A DNA stretch of 64,000 bases, taken from NCBI GenBank assembly GCA_038230835.1, contig JBBRMM010000008.1:69490-133489 (forward strand), in the 5' to 3' direction. A program made the position numbers and the translations under genes. Position 1 is the first letter of the stretch. Each line of letters starts with the position of its first letter. Origin of the DNA: DASUHT01 sp038230835 (GTDB taxonomy: Bacteria; Actinomycetota; Thermoleophilia; Gaiellales; JAICJC01). Shown here in pieces: positions 35,897 to 44,978 of this stretch. Below the pieces are notes generated by a model. The model saw only the letters and a program-made list of their open reading frames with translations, did not search any database and had not been told where the DNA came from.

Positions 35897-36998
35897 TCGG
35901 CGGCTGCGGGTGGGGGTGGTCGGGGCGGGGCTGATCGCCCAGGTCGAGCACATCCCCAACCTGATCGGGTTGCGCCGGCGGTTCGAGTTGGTCGCCGTCG
36001 CCGACCCGTCGGCCGCGGTGCGCGCGGCGATCGCCGAGCGCCACGGCGTGCGTACCCACGCCGACACCGACCAGTTGCTCGCCGAGGGCCTGGACGCGGT
36101 GGTGGTCGCCGTGCCCGACGTGCTGCACGCCGACGCGGTGCTGGCTGCGCTGGATGCCGGCGTGCACGTCCTGTGCGAGAAGCCGCTGTGCCTCACGGAG
36201 CACGAGATGCAGCGCATCATCGAGCGCCGCGACGCTCGTGGGCTGGTGGTGCAGGTCGGGTACATGAAGCGGTTCGACCCCAACTACGAGGCGGCGCTCG
36301 AGCTGCTGCCCGCCGCGGGGACGGGGCTGCGGTACATCTCTGTCGAGGTCAGCGATCCGGACTCGTGGCCGTTCGTGGGCCACCGTGAGTTGACGCGCGC
36401 CGGCGACCTGGCCTCGGGGCTGATCGACGACGCGCGCAGACGTCAGCGGGCGCAGGCCGCCGAGGCGCTGGGTGTCGCGGTCGACGGCGACCTTCTGCGC
36501 GGCTTCTGCGATCCCCTGATGTCCGGCGTCGTGCACGCCGTGAACGCGGTGCACGGCATGCTCGACCGGATGGGCATCGGCGACTCGCAGGTGGTCGCGG
36601 GCCAGATCTGGGCCGGGGGGGAGGGTGGTGCCGGAACGGTGTCGCTGCTCGACGGGCGCGCGCTGTGGCACCTGGCCCAGGTGCTCGTTCCGGGCATCGC
36701 CTGGTACCGGGAGCGCTACGTCCTGCACTTCGACGACACGGTGATCGAGCTGGAATTCCCGGCGCCGTACCTCAACCACCAGCAGACCGACCTGTGGGTG
36801 CGCACGTCCTCGGGCCTGCGCCTGGAGACGCGCCACGTGCAGGCGGGCTACGAGGAGGCGTTCGTACGCGAGCTGGAAGGGTTCTGGGCGGCGATCGTTC
36901 GCGGCGAGCCGGTCCGTAACACCGTCGAGGATGCGCGGCGGGACGTGCGCCTGCTGACCGAGATCGCGCGGCGGGCGGTCGCGGGTGCCACGGCGTGA
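35889..36998 (+). CDS. Gfo/Idh/MocA oxidoreductase (inositol dehydrogenase-like)
   Basis: 369-residue NAD(P)-dependent dehydrogenase. Rossmann motif VGVVGAGLIAQVEHIPNLIG; the EKP motif is in HVLCEKPLCLTEHE. The catalytic region contains MSGVVHAVNAVHGMLDRMG. A likely candidate for the first oxidation of an inositol. Start overlaps iolD by 8 bp; its stop overlaps the aldolase start (GTGA). Confidence 0.85.
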   Translation: MADRRLRVGVVGAGLIAQVEHIPNLIGLRRRFELVAVADPSAAVRAAIAERHGVRTHADTDQLLAEGLDAVVVAVPDVLHADAVLAALDAGVHVLCEKPLCLTEHEMQRIIERRDARGLVVQVGYMKRFDPNYEAALELLPAAGTGLRYISVEVSDPDSWPFVGHRELTRAGDLASGLIDDARRRQRAQAAEALGVAVDGDLLRGFCDPLMSGVVHAVNAVHGMLDRMGIGDSQVVAGQIWAGGEGGAGTVSLLDGRALWHLAQVLVPGIAWYRERYVLHFDDTVIELEFPAPYLNHQQTDLWVRTSSGLRLETRHVQAGYEEAFVRELEGFWAAIVRGEPVRNTVEDARRDVRLLTEIARRAVAGATA

Positions 36999-37939
36999 GC
37001 GGTGACCTGCTCTCGACGCAGCGTGCCCGCGCGCTGGATCAGCTGGCGACGCCGGGCGGCGTGATCGTCGGGGCAGCGGTCGACCACCGCGACTCGCTGC
37101 AGGCCGCGCTGGCAAAGCGCGGGATCCAGCTCGATTCGGCGGGCGTGACCGAGCTCAAGCTCCGGGTCACCGCCGCGCTTGCACCGGCCGCGAGCATGGT
37201 CCTGCTCGACCCGGAGTACGCGGCCGCGCAGGCCATCGCCGCCGGCGTGCTGCCCGGGTCGACCGGGCTTGCGGTGCCGCTGGAGGGCATGGGCTACGGC
37301 GACGTCGCCACCCTGTCCGAGACGATCCTGATGGACGACTGGTCGCCCGCCCAAGCCCGCCGCCTGGGCGCTGCGGGAGCAAAGCTGCTGCTGCCCTACC
37401 GCGTCGACGTTCCCGAGCAGGCGGCGCGCCAGGAGGCGGTCGTGCGCGAGGCACTCGCCGGCTGCCGTGCGGCCGGCCTGGCACTGATCCTCGAGCCGAT
37501 CGTGTACCGGCGAGCCCCGGAGGAGCGAGCCGGCGGGGATCGGTTCGGGGAACTCGTCGTCGCCGGTGCGCGGCGCCTGGCCGAGCTCGAGCCCGACATC
37601 CTCAAGCTCCAGCATCCCGGATCGGCGGACGCGTGCCGCGAGCTCGACGCGGCCTGCGGGCGCCTGATCCCGTGGGTACTGCTGGGTGGTGGGGCGGACG
37701 CCGACACCCTGCGCGGACAGATCGAGGATGCGTGCCGGGCGGGGGCGTCGGGCTTCATCGTCGGGCGGACGCTGTTCGACGCCGCCCTGGTCGCCGATGC
37801 CCGCGAGTCGGAGCGGGCGCTGCGGGATCGCTGCCGGCCGCTGCTGGACGAGCTGCGCGGGCTGGCGGAGCGCCTGGCGACGCCCTGGCGTGACCGGGTC
37901 GGCGCCATCCCGCGCCCGGACCACGGCTGGTACCGCTGA
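36995..37939 (+). CDS. LacD/IolJ-like aldolase
   Basis: 314-residue class I-type TIM-barrel aldolase related to tagatose-1,6-bisphosphate aldolase LacD and to the aldolase part of long IolC proteins. Seen: GAAVDHRDSLQAAL, AASMVLLDPEYAAAQAIAAG, ETILMDDWSP, AGAKLLLPYRVD with the probable Schiff-base Lys, LILEPIVYRR, and ILKLQHPGSAD. In this operon it most likely cleaves 2-deoxy-5-keto-gluconate-6-phosphate to DHAP and malonate semialdehyde, taking the IolJ role. Last gene of the plus operon. Confidence 0.75.
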   Translation: MSGDLLSTQRARALDQLATPGGVIVGAAVDHRDSLQAALAKRGIQLDSAGVTELKLRVTAALAPAASMVLLDPEYAAAQAIAAGVLPGSTGLAVPLEGMGYGDVATLSETILMDDWSPAQARRLGAAGAKLLLPYRVDVPEQAARQEAVVREALAGCRAAGLALILEPIVYRRAPEERAGGDRFGELVVAGARRLAELEPDILKLQHPGSADACRELDAACGRLIPWVLLGGGADADTLRGQIEDACRAGASGFIVGRTLFDAALVADARESERALRDRCRPLLDELRGLAERLATPWRDRVGAIPRPDHGWYR

Positions 37940-37951
37940 TTGCGCGCGCGA

Positions 37952-39112
37952 TCAGGCCACGCCGTTGGGGGCGACGAGCACTTTCATCGCGGCTCCTGTC
38001 TGCGCGAGCTCGAGGGCCGAGCCGACCTCGTCCAGAGGCACCCGGTGGGTGATCGCCCGGGCGAACGGCAGCCGGCCGCGGTGGCGGTCGAGCATCACCA
38101 GTGTGGGCCCGTACTGGTCGAGCGTCTCGCCGCCGATGCCCAGGATCGTGATGCCCGGGCTGCACACGTGGCGGTTGGGATTGACGGCCACCGGGCCCAT
38201 GTCGACGAACGCCCCGGCCTCGATCACACTCCCTCCCGGGCGCACCAGCTCGAGCGCCTCGACGAACGTCTCGGCCATGCCGCTGCAGTCCACGACCACG
38301 TCGGCGCCGAGCCCCCCGGTGGCGGCTCGAACGGCCTCGCGGCGCTCGGCCGGCCCGGCGGCCGACGCGTCCAGCACCAGCTCGGCGCCGAACGCGCTCG
38401 CGTGATCCAGCCGCTCGGCGAGCAGGTCGACCGCGATCAGCCGTCCGGCGCCCAGCAGTTCAGCCTTGGCCAGGTGCATCAGACCGAGCGTCCCGACGCC
38501 GATCACCAGCACGGTGTCGCCGAACCGGAACCCGCCGCCGGTGCCCACCACGCTGCGCAGCACGTCCAGGCCGTGCGTGACCGCCATCACCTCGGTCAGC
38601 GCCGCCAGATCGGACGGCAGGCTCGGCGGCACGCGGAAGAGCCGGGTTCCCGGCAGGATGTACATCTGCTCGGCCCAGCCGCCCAGCAGATGCGGGGGCT
38701 CGGCGCACGTCATCGAGTTGCCGTAGTCCTCGAGCCGGGTGCACAGGTAGTACGGGCTGCGCGGGTCGAGGCAGAACCGGCACCGGCCACAGGTGACGTT
38801 CGGCGCCGGCACAACCCGATCGCCGATCGCCAGGGGCCGGCCGAACTGATCGCAGGGCGCCTGGCCGGGGCCGACGGCGACGATCGTGCCAACGTTCTCG
38901 TGCCCGCAGATCAGCGGGTACGCGGCCTCGCGCTCGTGCTCGGTGCCGGCGTACTGGAGGCTCTCGCCGCGCCAGGTGTGCTTGTCGGTACCGCAGATCC
39001 CGGAGCGCTCGATCGCCAGCACCACCGCTCCGGGGCCGGGGTCGGGTGCTGCGAACGACTCGACCGTGCACCGCCCGGGTGCATGCACGACGGCGGCGCG
39101 GACTCCGCTCAT
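37952..39112 (-). CDS. Zinc-dependent alcohol/polyol dehydrogenase
   Basis: 386-residue medium-chain dehydrogenase with catalytic zinc residues in RSGICGTDKHTW and LICGHENVGT, and a structural zinc cluster CGRCRFCLDPRSPYYLC that is longer than usual. Rossmann motif VLVIGVGTLGLMHLAKAELL. TATGCT (39125-39120) lies 7 nt before ATG 39112, which fixes the start and rules out the upstream ATG at 39124. Convergent with the inositol operon and divergent from the broken dehydrogenase at 39154; likely part of the same catabolic region. Confidence 0.85.
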   Translation of the reverse strand: MSGVRAAVVHAPGRCTVESFAAPDPGPGAVVLAIERSGICGTDKHTWRGESLQYAGTEHEREAAYPLICGHENVGTIVAVGPGQAPCDQFGRPLAIGDRVVPAPNVTCGRCRFCLDPRSPYYLCTRLEDYGNSMTCAEPPHLLGGWAEQMYILPGTRLFRVPPSLPSDLAALTEVMAVTHGLDVLRSVVGTGGGFRFGDTVLVIGVGTLGLMHLAKAELLGAGRLIAVDLLAERLDHASAFGAELVLDASAAGPAERREAVRAATGGLGADVVVDCSGMAETFVEALELVRPGGSVIEAGAFVDMGPVAVNPNRHVCSPGITILGIGGETLDQYGPTLVMLDRHRGRLPFARAITHRVPLDEVGSALELAQTGAAMKVLVAPNGVA

Positions 39113-39153
39113 GCCGGCCAGCATACCGGCGTCGAGGTGGCCGGGGTGACGCG

Positions 39154-40157
39154 GTGAGCGAGCTGCGAGTCGGGGTCGCCGGACTGGGCGAGATGGGCGT
39201 GATCCATGCCCGCAACGTGTGTGCGGCCGAGGGCATGCGGCTGGTCGCCGTGGCCGTGGCGCGCCGCGAGCGGGGACGACGGATCGCCGGCGAGTTGGCC
39301 GGAGGCGAGACCCGGGTCGTCTCCTACGAACGGCTTTTCACCGCCGATGACGTCGACGCGGTGGTCATCGCGACCCGCACGACCGATCACGCCGAGCACG
39401 CGGCCGCGGCGCTTGCCGGAGGGAAGCACGTGCTGCTCGAGAAGCCTGGCGCGCACACGCTGGCGGCGCACGCGCTGATCAGCTCGGCCGCCGCCGCGCA
39501 TCCCACGCGGGTGCTCCAACTCGCCTACATGCGCCGGTTCGACCCGCTGTTTGTGGATGTCCGCCGGATGGTCGCCCGGGGCGCGGTCGGCACGCCGCTG
39601 GTCGTGCACTCGTCGGCCCGCGAGGACTACCCGCCGGGCGAGGACAGTGCTGCATTGGGAGGCACCGTGCTGGATATCGGGGTGCACGACCTCGATACCG
39701 CCTGTTGGTTCCTGGACGACGTTCCGGTCCGCGTGCATGCTGTGAGCCAGACGCTGGTCGACCGCGGCTGCGACGTCGACAACCTGGTCATGTCCGTCGC
39801 CTTCGCCCGCGGCGGGGCGGCGGCGATCGACATCTCGCGCACCTCGGCGGTCGGTCACGACATGCGGCTCGAGGTGGTCGGCACCGCGGGCAGCGTGAGT
39901 ATCGGCGGGCCGTCCGGCGAGGGCCGATCACGCTGCTGACGACGGCCGTGCGCGACCGCTTCCCGGACGGCATCGCCGATCGCTGGGCTGCAGCCTACCG
40001 GGCCGAACTGGACGCGTTCGGGCGGGCTTGCCGGGCTGAGGGACCAGCCTGGCCGACCCTGGCCGACGACCGGACAGCGGTAGCCGCCGCCGTCGCCGCC
40101 CGCGCGAGCGCGGTGCGCGGCGAGGCGTTGGAGGTCGGTGTCGACTGGCCCTGGTAG
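39154..40157 (+). pseudogene. Frameshifted Gfo/Idh/MocA dehydrogenase
   Basis: GTG 39154 opens a Rossmann domain (VGVAGLGEMGVIHARNVCAA), followed by HVLLEKPGAHT, the QLAYMRRFDPLF segment and the GTVLDIGVHDLDTACWF catalytic region. Near 39918-39924, after GSVSIGGPSG, the frame breaks and reaches TGA at 39937-39939. One base out of phase the protein continues GPITLLTTAVRDRFPDGIAD to DWPW and stops at 40157. A single missing base accounts for it. All catalytic parts precede the break; a protein lacking the last 70 residues might still fold poorly. Confidence 0.78.
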
Positions 40158-40358
40158 CTAGCCCGCGAGGGCTCGCGAAGAGCTGCGCTCGATCCGTGAC
40201 ACCAAGCGGCCGACGCCGACATCGTTGCGCGACACCACCCAGATCTCACTGGATGTCTCGTCGGCGCGCTGCTCCGCGAGGCGCTCCGCGGCACGCAGAT
40301 CCGACATCACACGCACTTCTCCATCCGGGAAGTGCACTTCGATTCGCGACGAGTTCAA
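40158..40358 (-). CDS. Small hypothetical protein with TTG start
   Basis: 66 residues: a beta-like start RIEVHFPDGEVRVMSDLRAA followed by a helix and EIWVVSRNDVGVGRLVSRIE. No family recognised. TTG at 40358 has GAGGA upstream with a suitable spacer. An extended -10 (TGGTACGCT, about 40396-40388) lies further upstream. Stop codon abuts the stop of the broken dehydrogenase. Confidence 0.55.
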   Translation of the reverse strand: MNSSRIEVHFPDGEVRVMSDLRAAERLAEQRADETSSEIWVVSRNDVGVGRLVSRIERSSSRALAG

Positions 40359-40458
40359 GGCCGTCCTCTTCGTTCGTACTCAAAAAGCGTACCAGTATTG
40401 ACCTCGATGTCGCATGAGGATGTGGTGAACACCCGGTGTCGAGCAGGTGAAACTCAGC

Positions 40459-42249
40459 TCACCCGACCACCAGCCTGATGAACGCGTGCCCGGTGATGAC
40501 GCCCGAACGCGGCAGGATCGTCTTGGAGGGTGCGCCGCCGGTTCCGGACACCGCGGCGACCAGGTCGCTGTAGCGCTCGGAGTTGGCGTATGCCGCGAGC
40601 AGCGCGTCGAAGCTCGAGACATTGGGCGTGCTCTGACCGCCGAAGATGCCGCAGTACTGGCAGCCGCCGAGCGGGATCCCGCCGCGCACGAACAGGATGC
40701 CCCCGAAGCGGTCGTTCTCGGGAACGTTTGCGCGCGTGTAGGAGATCGTCTCGGAGCCGTCGGCATGCCGCAGCCAGACTGCCAGCTTGACGCTCTCGCC
40801 GGGCAGCACGTGCAGCAACGGGTGCACCGCAAGCGTCGGCTGCAGGCGGCTCGAGGTCTCGACCTTCACGATCTGGGCGGTCAGGTGCTGCTGGGTGATC
40901 GACGAGGTGACATGAACGCTCGTGATCCGCACTTTCTCGAAGCGGTTGTTCTGGATCTGCCCGATCTCCCCGGTGATCTCGTTGCCGCTGTCGAATGAGA
41001 TGTCGTACGGCGAGTAGTAGAGGTCACTGCGGTTGAGGGTGAACGGCGAGCCGTTGGCGCGGGTGCCGTTGATCGTCCACGTCAGGTTGGCCGACCCGTC
41101 CCCGATGCGGTCGAACACCACGTCCTCGTCGGAGATCACATGGGCGTTGGCCACCAGTGCCAGGAAATCGGGAGAGGCCACGTCGGTCTCTCCGGTGCGG
41201 GAGCGACCGAGGTCGGTGTTGGTGACCGTCTCGGTGATCGCAGTCAGCGCGGGCAGTGTGCCTTCGATTCCGCGGATGCCGGTCAGCCGGTCCTGGTCGA
41301 TGATGCCGTGGAACCCGGTCACGTTCGCCAACTTGAACGGCTCGAGAATGCTCGGAACGACCGTCACCACGTTTGCCCCGTTCATGCCGAGGAGTGTGCT
41401 CCCGTTGAACAGCATCGGGTGGCCGAACGACACCGATTCGTTGCCGCAGGTGGCGGTCAGGGTGCCGATGCCTGCGAAGGTCACGTCGCCGTAGCTGATC
41501 GTCGCCGACACCGAATCTCCGGGTACCAGCGGCGCCGGGTCCACCGACGAGGGTGCCGATGCGGTCCCGGCCCGATATGCCAGGAAGGGCAGCGAGCCGC
41601 GGTCGAGGAAGCCCTGGACGTGGTTCATCTCGCGGTCGTTGAGGCCCGACTCGGCCAGTGGCACCGGCAACTCGCGGGCGGTGCCCGTGCCTGCTGCGGT
41701 GGTCGGGACGCCTGCGGCGTGGGCGACCGTCGAGCGCAGCGCGGGTGACAGCTTGACGCTCGTGGCCGGCTTCGGCGTTGCGGCGCCGAATGTCCCGGTC
41801 GGGTAGCCGAACAGGTCGACCATGGGCTGTGCCGGTGTCATGCCGCCGATGGTCGGGTCGCTGGCGTAGAAGCCGTAGGAGACGGCGCCTGCCAGCTTGC
41901 CGTCGATGTAGACGGGGGAGCCTGAGAACCCGGCCGCGATGCCGGTCTTCTGCACGGCCCAGCCCGACACCTGGATTGCGACGAAGTCGACTCCGGGAGC
42001 GATCCCGTCGGGAAGCACCCCCAGCACCTTGACGCCGAATGCGACCGGCTTGGTGCCCTGGATGACGGTGTAGCCGGTGCCGGTCATGCCCGCCTTGAGG
42101 CTGGACTCGGGGAAGACGGCCGGCGCCGGCGAGCAGGTGCTCGCAGCAGCGGCAGTCGATGTACCGTGGCGGCCGGCAAGCCCGGCCGTCCCTGCGGCCA
42201 CGACGGCCAGCGCGGTGGCCGCGATGACAACGCGTCGTCTCGAGCTCAT
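40459..42249 (-). CDS. SpoIVB-type S55 serine peptidase, secreted
   Basis: 596 residues. An N-terminal signal sequence (VVIAATALAVVAAGTAGLAG) leads to the S55 domain: SLKAGMTGTGYTVIQGTKPV, IQVSGWAVQKTGIAAGFSGS with the catalytic Ser in FSGSPVY, GMTPAQPMVDLFG, and SFGHPMLFNG. The C-terminal 250 residues are an unassigned beta-rich extension. Such peptidases outside spore formers occur in many actinobacteria and are probably exported; their target is unknown. Confidence 0.85.
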   Translation of the reverse strand: MSSRRRVVIAATALAVVAAGTAGLAGRHGTSTAAAASTCSPAPAVFPESSLKAGMTGTGYTVIQGTKPVAFGVKVLGVLPDGIAPGVDFVAIQVSGWAVQKTGIAAGFSGSPVYIDGKLAGAVSYGFYASDPTIGGMTPAQPMVDLFGYPTGTFGAATPKPATSVKLSPALRSTVAHAAGVPTTAAGTGTARELPVPLAESGLNDREMNHVQGFLDRGSLPFLAYRAGTASAPSSVDPAPLVPGDSVSATISYGDVTFAGIGTLTATCGNESVSFGHPMLFNGSTLLGMNGANVVTVVPSILEPFKLANVTGFHGIIDQDRLTGIRGIEGTLPALTAITETVTNTDLGRSRTGETDVASPDFLALVANAHVISDEDVVFDRIGDGSANLTWTINGTRANGSPFTLNRSDLYYSPYDISFDSGNEITGEIGQIQNNRFEKVRITSVHVTSSITQQHLTAQIVKVETSSRLQPTLAVHPLLHVLPGESVKLAVWLRHADGSETISYTRANVPENDRFGGILFVRGGIPLGGCQYCGIFGGQSTPNVSSFDALLAAYANSERYSDLVAAVSGTGGAPSKTILPRSGVITGHAFIRLVVG

Positions 42250-42291
42250 GCTGCGCCTTTCGATTCGATGTGCGGGGTGACCCTGACCGGT

Positions 42292-42318
42292 CCGTGACGG
42301 TGCCAGGCACCGTCACGG
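42292..42318. repeat. Perfect 27-bp palindrome
   Basis: Two 13-nt arms (42292-42304 and 42306-42318) around a single central A, built on GGTGCC-A-GGCACC. It lies between the end of bioY and the S55 peptidase start, both on the minus strand. No T-run on either side; could be a terminator stem or a dispersed repeat. Confidence 0.55.
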
Positions 42319-42405
42319 CTCACCACCAGGGTACGACCGGATGGCGGCGCTGCATAGGCTGGCCTGTAACGAATTGGTAACGCCAGTCGAGAGAGTCAGG
42401 CCATC

Positions 42406-43002
42406 TCACAGCTGCCGGCGGCCGATCCAGCGACCCCACGGAGCCTGGGGATCGACGATGGCCGCGGCGGCGATGATCTTGCACAGGTCGCCGAGCACGA
42501 ACGGGGTCAGACCCCAGTGAACGGTCAGGTACCAGGTCGTGCGCAGCTCGTGGTGCAGCCAGATCAGGCCGGTGGCGTAGAGCGCCACGCTCCCCAGCAG
42601 CATCGCGGGTACCGTGACGTAGAACCCCCGCCCGAAGCGCTCGCACACCATACCGGTGAGAAACGCCGCCAAGGGGTAGCCGAACAGGTAGCCGGCGCTG
42701 GGCTTGGAGGTCAGGATGTGCATGCCGCCGGTGCCGACGCCGAACCATCCCGAACCTTCGTGCGCGAACACGGGTATGCCGACGGCACCCTCCGCGAGGT
42801 ACAGCAGTTGAGCGGCCGCACCGCGCTTCGACCCGAGCCACGCCGCGGTGCCGAGCACACCGAAGGTCTGCAGCGTGATGGGCACGGGCCAGCCGATCGA
42901 GACCCACGCGCACAGGGCGGTGGCCAGGCTGGCGCCGATCACCGCCAGTGCCGACACCGCGAGCGTTGGGCGTGCGATCGCCGCCGCCGTACGTTGTTGC
43001 AT
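42406..43002 (-). CDS. bioY: Biotin transporter BioY
   Basis: 198-residue membrane protein, the substrate-capture component of biotin ECF transporters. Six hydrophobic segments. Family motifs: ITLQTFGVLGTAAWLGSKRG, YLAEGAVGIPVFAHEGSG, SAGYLFGYPLAAFLTGMV and WGLTPFVLGDLCKIIAAAAI. GGGAGG ribosome binding site before the ATG. No bioM/bioN ATPase or T-component is adjacent. Confidence 0.92.
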   Translation of the reverse strand: MQQRTAAAIARPTLAVSALAVIGASLATALCAWVSIGWPVPITLQTFGVLGTAAWLGSKRGAAAQLLYLAEGAVGIPVFAHEGSGWFGVGTGGMHILTSKPSAGYLFGYPLAAFLTGMVCERFGRGFYVTVPAMLLGSVALYATGLIWLHHELRTTWYLTVHWGLTPFVLGDLCKIIAAAAIVDPQAPWGRWIGRRQL

Positions 43003-43087
43003 CTGAAGCCTCCCGGGATGAGTTCGGACTGAACGTCTTGCTGGAAAGTGACGGCCGGTCGGCTCCTGGGGTTGCGACCCCTAAGAG

Positions 43088-43119
43088 TAAGTGGTAACTT
43101 ACGTAAGGTAGGGCTTACG
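43088..43119. promoter_or_regulatory. Nested inverted repeats upstream of ArsR-type gene
   Basis: GTAAGT-GGTA-ACTTAC, then CTTACGTAAG and GTAAG-GTAGGG-CTTAC overlap one another in this AT-richer stretch, immediately before the ArsR-SRPBCC reading frame and upstream of divergent bioY. Typical of an ArsR-type operator; autoregulation likely. Confidence 0.5.
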
Positions 43120-43121
43120 CA

Positions 43122-43919
43122 GATGCGCTTTCGGCACTCGGCGACCCGACCCGGAGGGCGATCTTCGACCGCCTCCGGTCAGGGCCGCGGGCGGTCGGAG
43201 AGCTGGCGAGCGGGTTTCCGATCAGCCGTCCCGCGGTCTCCCAGCATCTGCGCGTGCTGAAGGATGCGGGGCTGGTGCGTGCGCGCCGGGTGGGCACACG
43301 GCACGTGTACGAGGTCGAGCAAGCCGGGCTCGACGATCTGCGCACCTACCTGGAGGCGTTCTGGGACACCGCATTGGCCGACTTCAAGGCGGCGGCCGAA
43401 CGACAACTGCGAGGAGGAGACGTGAGCAGCACCGAGACAGCCATCGACCCGGTCGTCAAGACCGCCACCCTCGACTGCCCGATTGGGCATGCCTTCGACG
43501 TCTACACCGCCGGTATCGCGAGTTGGTGGCCGCTGGAGTCGCACTCGATCGGCGAGCGTGGTGCCGTATCGGTGGTCATGGAGGGCCGGGTGGACGGACG
43601 CATGTACGAGACCGACGCGGCGGGTACCGAGCACGTATGGGGGCGCGTGTCGGTGTGGGAACCCCCGCACCGGCTGGTGATCGCGTGGCGGGTGAACCCG
43701 GAGGCACCGGCGGCGACGGAGATCGACATCCGATTCACCGCGCTTTCGGATCGCGTGACCCGGATCGACCTCGAACACCGGGGCTGGGAGCGGTTGGGTG
43801 TCGAGCGCGGTGCCGCCGCTCGCGCCGAGTACGGCAGCGATCATGGCTGGACGGTCGTCTTCGGCTGCTACCTGGCGGCGATCGCCGGCAAGCGGGACGG
43901 GCCCCCCAGTCCCGGGTGA
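43122..43919 (+). CDS. ArsR-type HTH fused to SRPBCC/AHSA1 domain, no start codon
   Basis: Frame reads DALSALGDPTRRAIFDRLR, VGELASGFPISRPAVSQHLR, VLKDAGLVRARRVGTRHVYE: a complete ArsR winged helix. A START/AHSA1 domain follows (TATLDCPIGHAFDVYTAGIA, WPLESHSIG, GHTVVFGCYL-like end at DHGWTVVFGCYL). The frame is closed by TAA at 43104-43106, and no ATG, GTG or TTG lies between there and the HTH; the first in-frame start is GTG 43254, past the recognition helix. The nearby ATG 43123 is in another frame. Start lost by mutation or sequencing error, or a non-standard start. Confidence 0.7.
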   Translation, partial: DALSALGDPTRRAIFDRLRSGPRAVGELASGFPISRPAVSQHLRVLKDAGLVRARRVGTRHVYEVEQAGLDDLRTYLEAFWDTALADFKAAAERQLRGGDVSSTETAIDPVVKTATLDCPIGHAFDVYTAGIASWWPLESHSIGERGAVSVVMEGRVDGRMYETDAAGTEHVWGRVSVWEPPHRLVIAWRVNPEAPAATEIDIRFTALSDRVTRIDLEHRGWERLGVERGAAARAEYGSDHGWTVVFGCYLAAIAGKRDGPPSPG

Positions 43920-43934
43920 TCTAGGTTTCCCGGT

Positions 43935-44912
43935 ATGGACGCCGCCGGTCTCACCGAAGCCGTGTTGGCCGAGGCGGAGCGGCTGGGGATCGACGCCTGT
44001 GGTGTCTGCGAGGCGCTCCCGTACGAACGGGCCGAGCAGGCGATTGCCGACCGGGCCGGTCGCGGCCTGTTCGCCGACATGCGCTTCACCATGGCCCAGC
44101 CCGACCGGTCGTGTCACCCCGAGACACTGCTTCGCAACGCCCGTTCCGTGATCGCGGCGGCCCGTTGCTACGCCCGTCCCCAGTCGCCCAAGCCGGCCGA
44201 CGAGCCACGTGGGATGCTGCCGCGGTACACCCGGCGCGACGAATATGCGGAGCTGCGGGCGGCGCTGCGCGGGCTCGGCGAGGCGCTCCAGCGGGCCGTC
44301 CCGGGAGCCCGGTTTGCCGTCTACGTGGATGCCAACCAGCACGTCGACCGGGAGGCGGCGGTGCGCTCGGGGATCGCGGTGTTCGGCAAGAACACGATGG
44401 CGATCACCCGCCGCCACGGGTCGTGGGTCGTCCTGGGAGCGCTGGTCACCGACGCCGAGCTGGCCCCCACCTGGCGCGACCCGCAGACGCCGGCCTGGGA
44501 CGCGTGCGGGTCGTGCACGGCCTGTATCGACGCGTGCCCGACAGACGCGATTGTTGCCGACGGGGAGCTGGACGCACGCCGCTGCCTGTCGTATCTCTCC
44601 CAGTCGCGGCTGCCCGAGCTGCCCTTCGCCGAGGCGTTCCAGGATCGCGTCTACGGCTGTGACATCTGCCAGGACGTGTGCCCGTGGAACCGCGCCATCG
44701 ACCGCCGTTCGAGCCTGCTGAACCCCGATCCGCCCGATGCCGCATACCCGCGGCTGTCGGAGTGGCTGGGCAGTGACCCGGGCGACCTGGCGGAGCGGTA
44801 TCGGCGGTTATACGTGCCGGACCGCGACGGACGCCACCTGCAGCGAAACGCTCGGGTGGTGCTGGCGAATCTCGGCGGTGCTTCACAGGCTTATGGTCAT
44901 CAACAACCGTAG
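43935..44912 (+). CDS. queG: Epoxyqueuosine reductase
   Basis: 325-residue cobalamin and iron-sulfur enzyme, the last step of queuosine tRNA modification. Two 4Fe-4S motifs, CGSCTACIDACPTDAI and CDICQDVCPWN, sit as expected, with SYLSQSRLPELP between them. N-terminal ERLGIDACGVCEA and GIAVFGKNTMAITRRHGSWV are also characteristic. TAGGTT (43922-43927), 7 nt before ATG 43935, indicates a leaderless transcript. Confidence 0.92.
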   Translation: MDAAGLTEAVLAEAERLGIDACGVCEALPYERAEQAIADRAGRGLFADMRFTMAQPDRSCHPETLLRNARSVIAAARCYARPQSPKPADEPRGMLPRYTRRDEYAELRAALRGLGEALQRAVPGARFAVYVDANQHVDREAAVRSGIAVFGKNTMAITRRHGSWVVLGALVTDAELAPTWRDPQTPAWDACGSCTACIDACPTDAIVADGELDARRCLSYLSQSRLPELPFAEAFQDRVYGCDICQDVCPWNRAIDRRSSLLNPDPPDAAYPRLSEWLGSDPGDLAERYRRLYVPDRDGRHLQRNARVVLANLGGASQAYGHQQP

Positions 44913-44978
44913 GCCGGGCATCGGTGCCGGCCCGGAACTTGGCGGTCGTGACACTACGGATGGCTCGGCCCGAAAGGG

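Noticed and set aside
42503..42515. Fourth copy of GGGGTCAGACCCC
   Set aside because: It lies inside bioY and encodes the family-typical W-G-L-T-P; flanks do not match the repeat, so a coding coincidence.
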